Translations under genes and position numbers: made by a program
Shown: positions 23,879 to 27,313 of the stretch, in pieces
Position numbering within the stretch: the first letter of the stretch is position 1
How the letters are laid out: every line of letters starts with the position of its first letter
The notes under the pieces: model-generated
What the model was told of the DNA's origin: nothing
The model's input: only the letters and a program-made list of their open reading frames with translations
Database searches by the model: none
Source: Candidatus Sumerlaeota bacterium
GTDB lineage: Bacteria; Sumerlaeota; Sumerlaeia; JAFGJS01
Assembly (NCBI GenBank): GCA_016928995.1
Contig: JAFGJS010000140.1
Span: 1 to 27,313 of the forward strand
Reading direction: 5' to 3'
DNA: 27,313 nt

Positions 23879-26439
23879 TCTTGAATTCCATTAAACAACT
23901 CAAGGTTTTCAGATGTGTCTTTCGCGAGGAGTGAATTCATTGCTTTATTCAGAACCTGTGCATAGAATGCTTGATCGCGAGCGGCTTCGCGAATATCCGA
24001 AGGGAAATTATCCTCAATCGCCTTTTCAAATGAAGTCTTTTCTGATTTTTTTAGCGCATCCGGATTCTTAGAATTGCGGATCAAACTAAGGAATGGTTTG
24101 TTTTCTCCGATCAACCTGCGCAATTCCTTTGGATCCCATGCGTCACTATCCGAGAGGGAATCAGAACCCTCGATCTTGCGAATATTAGATGAAAACACTT
24201 TAAGAACATTTCCGACCAATCCGTCTTCTACTTCAGGCTCTATGGTTTCGTAAAACACATAGGATCGAATATCTAAAGGTTTTTCCGGAAGAAGATTATC
24301 AAGATTCGTCAGCGAGTTCTTCCAGCTCCAACTGGTTCGCTGAATTGCATACTTAAGCGCAATATCAGATACTTCTTGAAGAGCTTTTCCGAATCCAGAC
24401 TTGTAGTTTCCAATGGAGTCTTTCGCGCGATCAGACAGAAGATGAAAAAAGGGGTGCGCAAAGAAATAGACCCGCCACAACGAATTATAGCTATCTTCCA
24501 TAGCAGCAAGCTGCTTTCTGATATTCTCAGGATCCTCGCAATCACAAAGGGGAGTGATATTGAGAGCCGAGTTCTCATCTTTTCGAATTGAAGGGCGCGC
24601 CACAAGAACCAATGGCTGTTTGTATTTTTTTGCCCACTTGCGAATACCGAGGATTACGTAATTCTCAGGTTTGGTCATATATACATTAGGCTTATGTTGA
24701 TCATAGGCGCCTGAGAGCAGATCTTCCATTTCTTGCAGTTTAGCTGAAAGAGCCGCCTGGTGTGCTTGGTCATGATCACGGGGAATAAATGCTTGCTCCA
24801 AACTCTGACATGCAAATTCCTCTTTTTCCGAAGGAGCATCATCAAGACCATGAACGCCGTCAATGATTATGCTTTCTCTGAATACCCTACGCTCTTCAAG
24901 CATTTCTGCAAGTTCCTTGGCTCGCTTGACGGCATTGCAATGTTGTTTTTCTAATGCCTTCTTGCACACATGACGGACCCACCTCAACAATGTTGCGTCA
25001 TTGTCTGGCTGCAATGGATCATCATGATCATAAAGCAGGGGATGGAGGCGCTTGACATTAATAGCAATGGTTTGATCATTCAATTCCTTTGATGCCTGAT
25101 CGAGCAAGGTCACAATTTCCTGAAGCATAACACGAGCGGACTCCACGACGCGATGTGTATATACCCGTTCGCAGAGAAGATAACGCGCTTGCAGATAAGC
25201 CAACATTTCCGTGAAAACGCTATGGCGATGGCATCCCCTTTTGTGATCCCAGACATCAAATACGATATGCTCGCATGAGATTGGAATGCTCTCATATTGA
25301 AAAACGTTTCCCGATTCAGCTCCAGTTACCTCTCTCTTTTTCTTGTCTTGAGGAAGTATTTTCCTTGCGATAAACATGCGATCCAGGAATTTGAGGTCAA
25401 TCTCGGAGACAATCCCGCTATGATAACCGTCGCGCTTTACATAGTCGATTAAATCCGCGCATATCGTATTTCCGATAATGTCTTTTCGGTAGGCGCGAAA
25501 CCAACCGGGGATAGGCAACCATTTCAATGAGGTCCCATCGTCTGGTTCAGCGTTGAAACATACTTCCAGCGGGGAAGTTGTATCGAGCTGGTTATCTTTA
25601 ACTTTCTCGCATAAAAAGTCTCGTCTCTCTTTGCCGGAAGACAGCCACTGGCGTTGCTTCTCGAAAAGATGTATTTCAAAGATCATTAAAGATAAGATAG
25701 GCAATCCATCCGGAAAGGCATTTGTGCATCTGATAACTCCATCGGCAGAATCCGTTTTGACCATTCCATCGCTTGTGATCTGGCCCGAATTTAAGAAGTC
25801 GATAAACTGGCCATATCCTTGACGCGTAAGCATATCCTTACGGTGCTGATCCGTATAAAAAGCCTTTAATGCTTTGAAAAAATCGGCATTATGCTTTCGC
25901 AGAACAGAAGCAAGAATGCTACGCTTACTAAACATGTAAAGAAATAATGTTGGATTGGATGAAAGATCATCATGCGACGGGATGATCTCCGTTCTCCCAC
26001 CATCGTTGATCCGCCTTCTTGCACCTTCAATCTCATGTGAAAATGGCGCATGAGGAAGGTCATGGAGGAGGGCGGCGGCAGAGATGATTATTCTCTCCAA
26101 CGATGTTATGAGCGGAAGGTTGTTTGGATCGGCTTTCTGCTTTAGTGAGCCATGCAGCCTATACGCGGCATATCTCAAATCTGACCGCATATTCGCATTG
26201 ACCCTGTCGACAATTATCTTGGATTGATGGCAGACGCCAATACTATGCACAAAGCGACTATGCTCAGCTGCAGGATAAACGAGATTTGCAAATCCAAGCT
26301 GTTTGATGTGGCGAAGTCTTTGGAATTCCGGTGATCCGATAAGTCGCTTTTCGAACATGCTTATAGGCACGAGTCCGTATAAAGGATCTGCAATTATCTC
26401 ATTATCTTGAAAATCCGGCGGGAGTGACATATCGCCCAT
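23875..26439 (-). CDS. SAMHD1-like HD dNTP triphosphohydrolase, large form
   Basis: The 854-residue protein opens with the dNTPase signature 'SPEFQRLRHIKQLGFANLVY' then 'PAAEHSRFVHSIGV' (about 36-69). Metal ligands of the HD site are visible: H65 ('FVHSIGV'), H126/D127 ('LLHDLPHAPFSH') and D329 in 'CADLIDYVKRDGYHSGI', which lines up with the SAMHD1 'DVDKWDYFARD' segment including the tyrosine. The family removes triphosphate from dNTPs. The C-terminal half (about 450-854) is long and not recognised. ATG 26439 is chosen because GAGGG lies six bases upstream; 26454 and 26430 are alternatives. It is first in a two-gene operon with the ImmA-like gene. A 60-base sample at 24181 has only 37% G+C, which suggests transfer. 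Confidence 0.88.
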   Translation of the reverse strand: MGDMSLPPDFQDNEIIADPLYGLVPISMFEKRLIGSPEFQRLRHIKQLGFANLVYPAAEHSRFVHSIGVCHQSKIIVDRVNANMRSDLRYAAYRLHGSLKQKADPNNLPLITSLERIIISAAALLHDLPHAPFSHEIEGARRRINDGGRTEIIPSHDDLSSNPTLFLYMFSKRSILASVLRKHNADFFKALKAFYTDQHRKDMLTRQGYGQFIDFLNSGQITSDGMVKTDSADGVIRCTNAFPDGLPILSLMIFEIHLFEKQRQWLSSGKERRDFLCEKVKDNQLDTTSPLEVCFNAEPDDGTSLKWLPIPGWFRAYRKDIIGNTICADLIDYVKRDGYHSGIVSEIDLKFLDRMFIARKILPQDKKKREVTGAESGNVFQYESIPISCEHIVFDVWDHKRGCHRHSVFTEMLAYLQARYLLCERVYTHRVVESARVMLQEIVTLLDQASKELNDQTIAINVKRLHPLLYDHDDPLQPDNDATLLRWVRHVCKKALEKQHCNAVKRAKELAEMLEERRVFRESIIIDGVHGLDDAPSEKEEFACQSLEQAFIPRDHDQAHQAALSAKLQEMEDLLSGAYDQHKPNVYMTKPENYVILGIRKWAKKYKQPLVLVARPSIRKDENSALNITPLCDCEDPENIRKQLAAMEDSYNSLWRVYFFAHPFFHLLSDRAKDSIGNYKSGFGKALQEVSDIALKYAIQRTSWSWKNSLTNLDNLLPEKPLDIRSYVFYETIEPEVEDGLVGNVLKVFSSNIRKIEGSDSLSDSDAWDPKELRRLIGENKPFLSLIRNSKNPDALKKSEKTSFEKAIEDNFPSDIREAARDQAFYAQVLNKAMNSLLAKDTSENLELFNGIQE

Positions 26440-26481
26440 CTCAAACCCTCGCATTTCAAAGGTATTTTTTCTCGATCAAGC

Positions 26482-26576
26482 TCACAGCACCGCCATGACG
26501 GAGTTGCTGGGGTCGCCTTCGCCGGTTTTGTTGACGGCGAAGGCGCGGTATTCTCATTCCTTGCCGGACTCCAGTG
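26482..26576 (-). pseudogene. decayed C-terminal copy of an FnIII-domain protein
   Basis: Read on the minus strand right after the stop of the FnIII gene, the frame gives 'TLESGKE', a TGA, then 'EYRAFAVNKTGEGDPSNSVM' and 'AVL' with a final TGA (26484-26482). This aligns with the end of the upstream protein ('LEYRIIAINPGGNSVPSNTA', 'AVVL'). It is thus the last 30 codons of a second FnIII protein, joined to the first gene by a deletion and carrying an in-frame TGA where a Tyr codon (KEYEY) is expected. Confidence 0.75.
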
Positions 26577-27197
26577 TTATAGCACCACCGCCGCTGTGTT
26601 GCTGGGGACGGAGTTGCCGCCGGGGTTGATGGCGATGATGCGGTATTCGAGCTGGGTGTCGATCGGCTGATCGGTCAGATCGATTTCGCTTTCCAGCGAA
26701 ACGCCGACTTGATGCCACTCGCCAAAGACGCCCTGCTTGTTGGCTTCGCGGCGTTCGACGATGTAGCTGCGCACCGTGCCGCCCGTGCGCGGCGCCGGGG
26801 CCTTCCAGTCGAGAAACAATTTGCCGCGCCCCTGGATCACCGGATCGAGCGCGCGGGGCTGTCCGGGACGGCTGCTCGGCGATGGAACGGCGTCCTCGTC
26901 CCAGCCGATCTGCGTCAGTTTTCCGGGGTCATTTGCCGTGTCCACTTCGGACTGTTTCAATTCAACGCCCATTTTTGCTACCAGCGCGTCGAGCGAGCCG
27001 TCCTTCTTCACGGTCGCCATTTGCGATTTGGCCTTTGCGTCGATCTGGGCGTCCTTGTCGGTCTGATAATTCGAGCGCGCGGTTTGCAAACCCGCCACGT
27101 CTGATTTGGGAAAATCGGAAGGATTGGCCGTATATCCTGCGATCATGTTGTCGGCCAACGCGACGATGTCCGCTTCTTTCTTCGGGAAAACAGGCAT
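26577..27197 (-). CDS. fibronectin type III domain protein, function unknown
   Basis: The 206-residue protein has a helical N-terminal half ('KEADIVALADNMIAGYTANP', many Ala, Lys and Asp) and a C-terminal FnIII fold (about 110-206) with 'LFLDWKAPAPRTGGTVRSYI' and the closing 'LEYRIIAINPGGNSVPSNTA'. FnIII domains bind proteins or sugars. There is no signal peptide or membrane segment, so it is probably cytosolic unless exported by another route. ATG 27197 has AAGGAG eight bases upstream. Similar short proteins occur as tandem families in some uncultured Gram-negative lineages, from memory. A broken second copy follows directly. Confidence 0.8.
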   Translation of the reverse strand: MPVFPKKEADIVALADNMIAGYTANPSDFPKSDVAGLQTARSNYQTDKDAQIDAKAKSQMATVKKDGSLDALVAKMGVELKQSEVDTANDPGKLTQIGWDEDAVPSPSSRPGQPRALDPVIQGRGKLFLDWKAPAPRTGGTVRSYIVERREANKQGVFGEWHQVGVSLESEIDLTDQPIDTQLEYRIIAINPGGNSVPSNTAAVVL

Positions 27198-27313
27198 GGT
27201 TTCAATCTCCTTGTGTCGTTGATGGTATACCCGGATTCAACTTCCAAGTGCCCCCCCCACGGGGTGGTCACGTGTTCTTTGAGAATACAACTGCTGGCGT
27301 GGCGAAGCCAAGC

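Noticed and set aside
20640-27313. A direct repeat of the tmRNA 3' end as an attachment site
   Set aside because: I looked for a second copy of the T-arm/acceptor sequence downstream and saw none in the window; the far end may lie outside or be lost.

Overview
The window is a chromosomal segment from a Gram-negative-type bacterium. Evidence for this is a periplasmic DegP/HtrA-type protease, several signal-peptide-bearing Bat proteins and one lipoprotein-type signal. The core genes are G+C rich (a 60-base sample inside the DUF58 gene is 63% G+C). I cannot name the species. The complete Bat cluster, the short tmRNA tag, the helicase-C3/WYL protein and the FnIII-type protein fit an uncultured lineage near the PVC group or similar phyla, but this is a low-confidence inference.

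Region 1 (1-4.9 kb): a broken IS5-type transposase end, a tRNA-Ser(GCU) on the minus strand, hisI (histidine synthesis) and asnA (asparagine synthesis) on the plus strand, then recQ on the minus strand, tail to tail with asnA and overlapping it by 6 bases.

Region 2 (4.9-16.9 kb): a long plus-strand run. It starts with an HtrA/Deg protease and a BatD-like membrane protein, followed by the Bat ('aerotolerance') cluster: MoxR AAA+ ATPase, DUF58 protein, a second BatD-like membrane protein, BatA and BatB (VWA/MIDAS membrane proteins), BatC (TPR plus a long Gln-rich tract), BatD and BatE. Several joints are ATGA overlaps. In this family the MoxR ATPase is thought to act with membrane-anchored VWA proteins as a chaperone-like envelope system. 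Three proteins here share a 'periplasmic beta domain, one membrane helix, cytosolic helical domain' plan. Two inverted-repeat elements sit inside the cluster.

Region 3 (16.9-20.7 kb): a 916-residue minus-strand protein with XPB-N/helicase-C3-like and WYL-like parts but no helicase motor, a 665-base gap with a GATYCC-type hairpin repeat, then the one-piece tmRNA gene ssrA (tag ANDNYALAA) and a strong terminator.

Region 4 (20.7-27.3 kb): an accessory island flanking the tmRNA 3' end. It has a small ParB/HTH-like protein overlapping a large serine recombinase that has lost its catalytic N-terminus, a gene fragment fused at the break point, and then an A+T-rich two-gene operon. That operon encodes an 854-residue SAMHD1-like HD dNTP triphosphohydrolase and an ImmA/IrrE-type zinc metallopeptidase, joined by an ATGA overlap. 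This pair is the best candidate for an undescribed (probably antiphage) system. The island ends with an FnIII-domain protein and a decayed copy of a related C-terminus.
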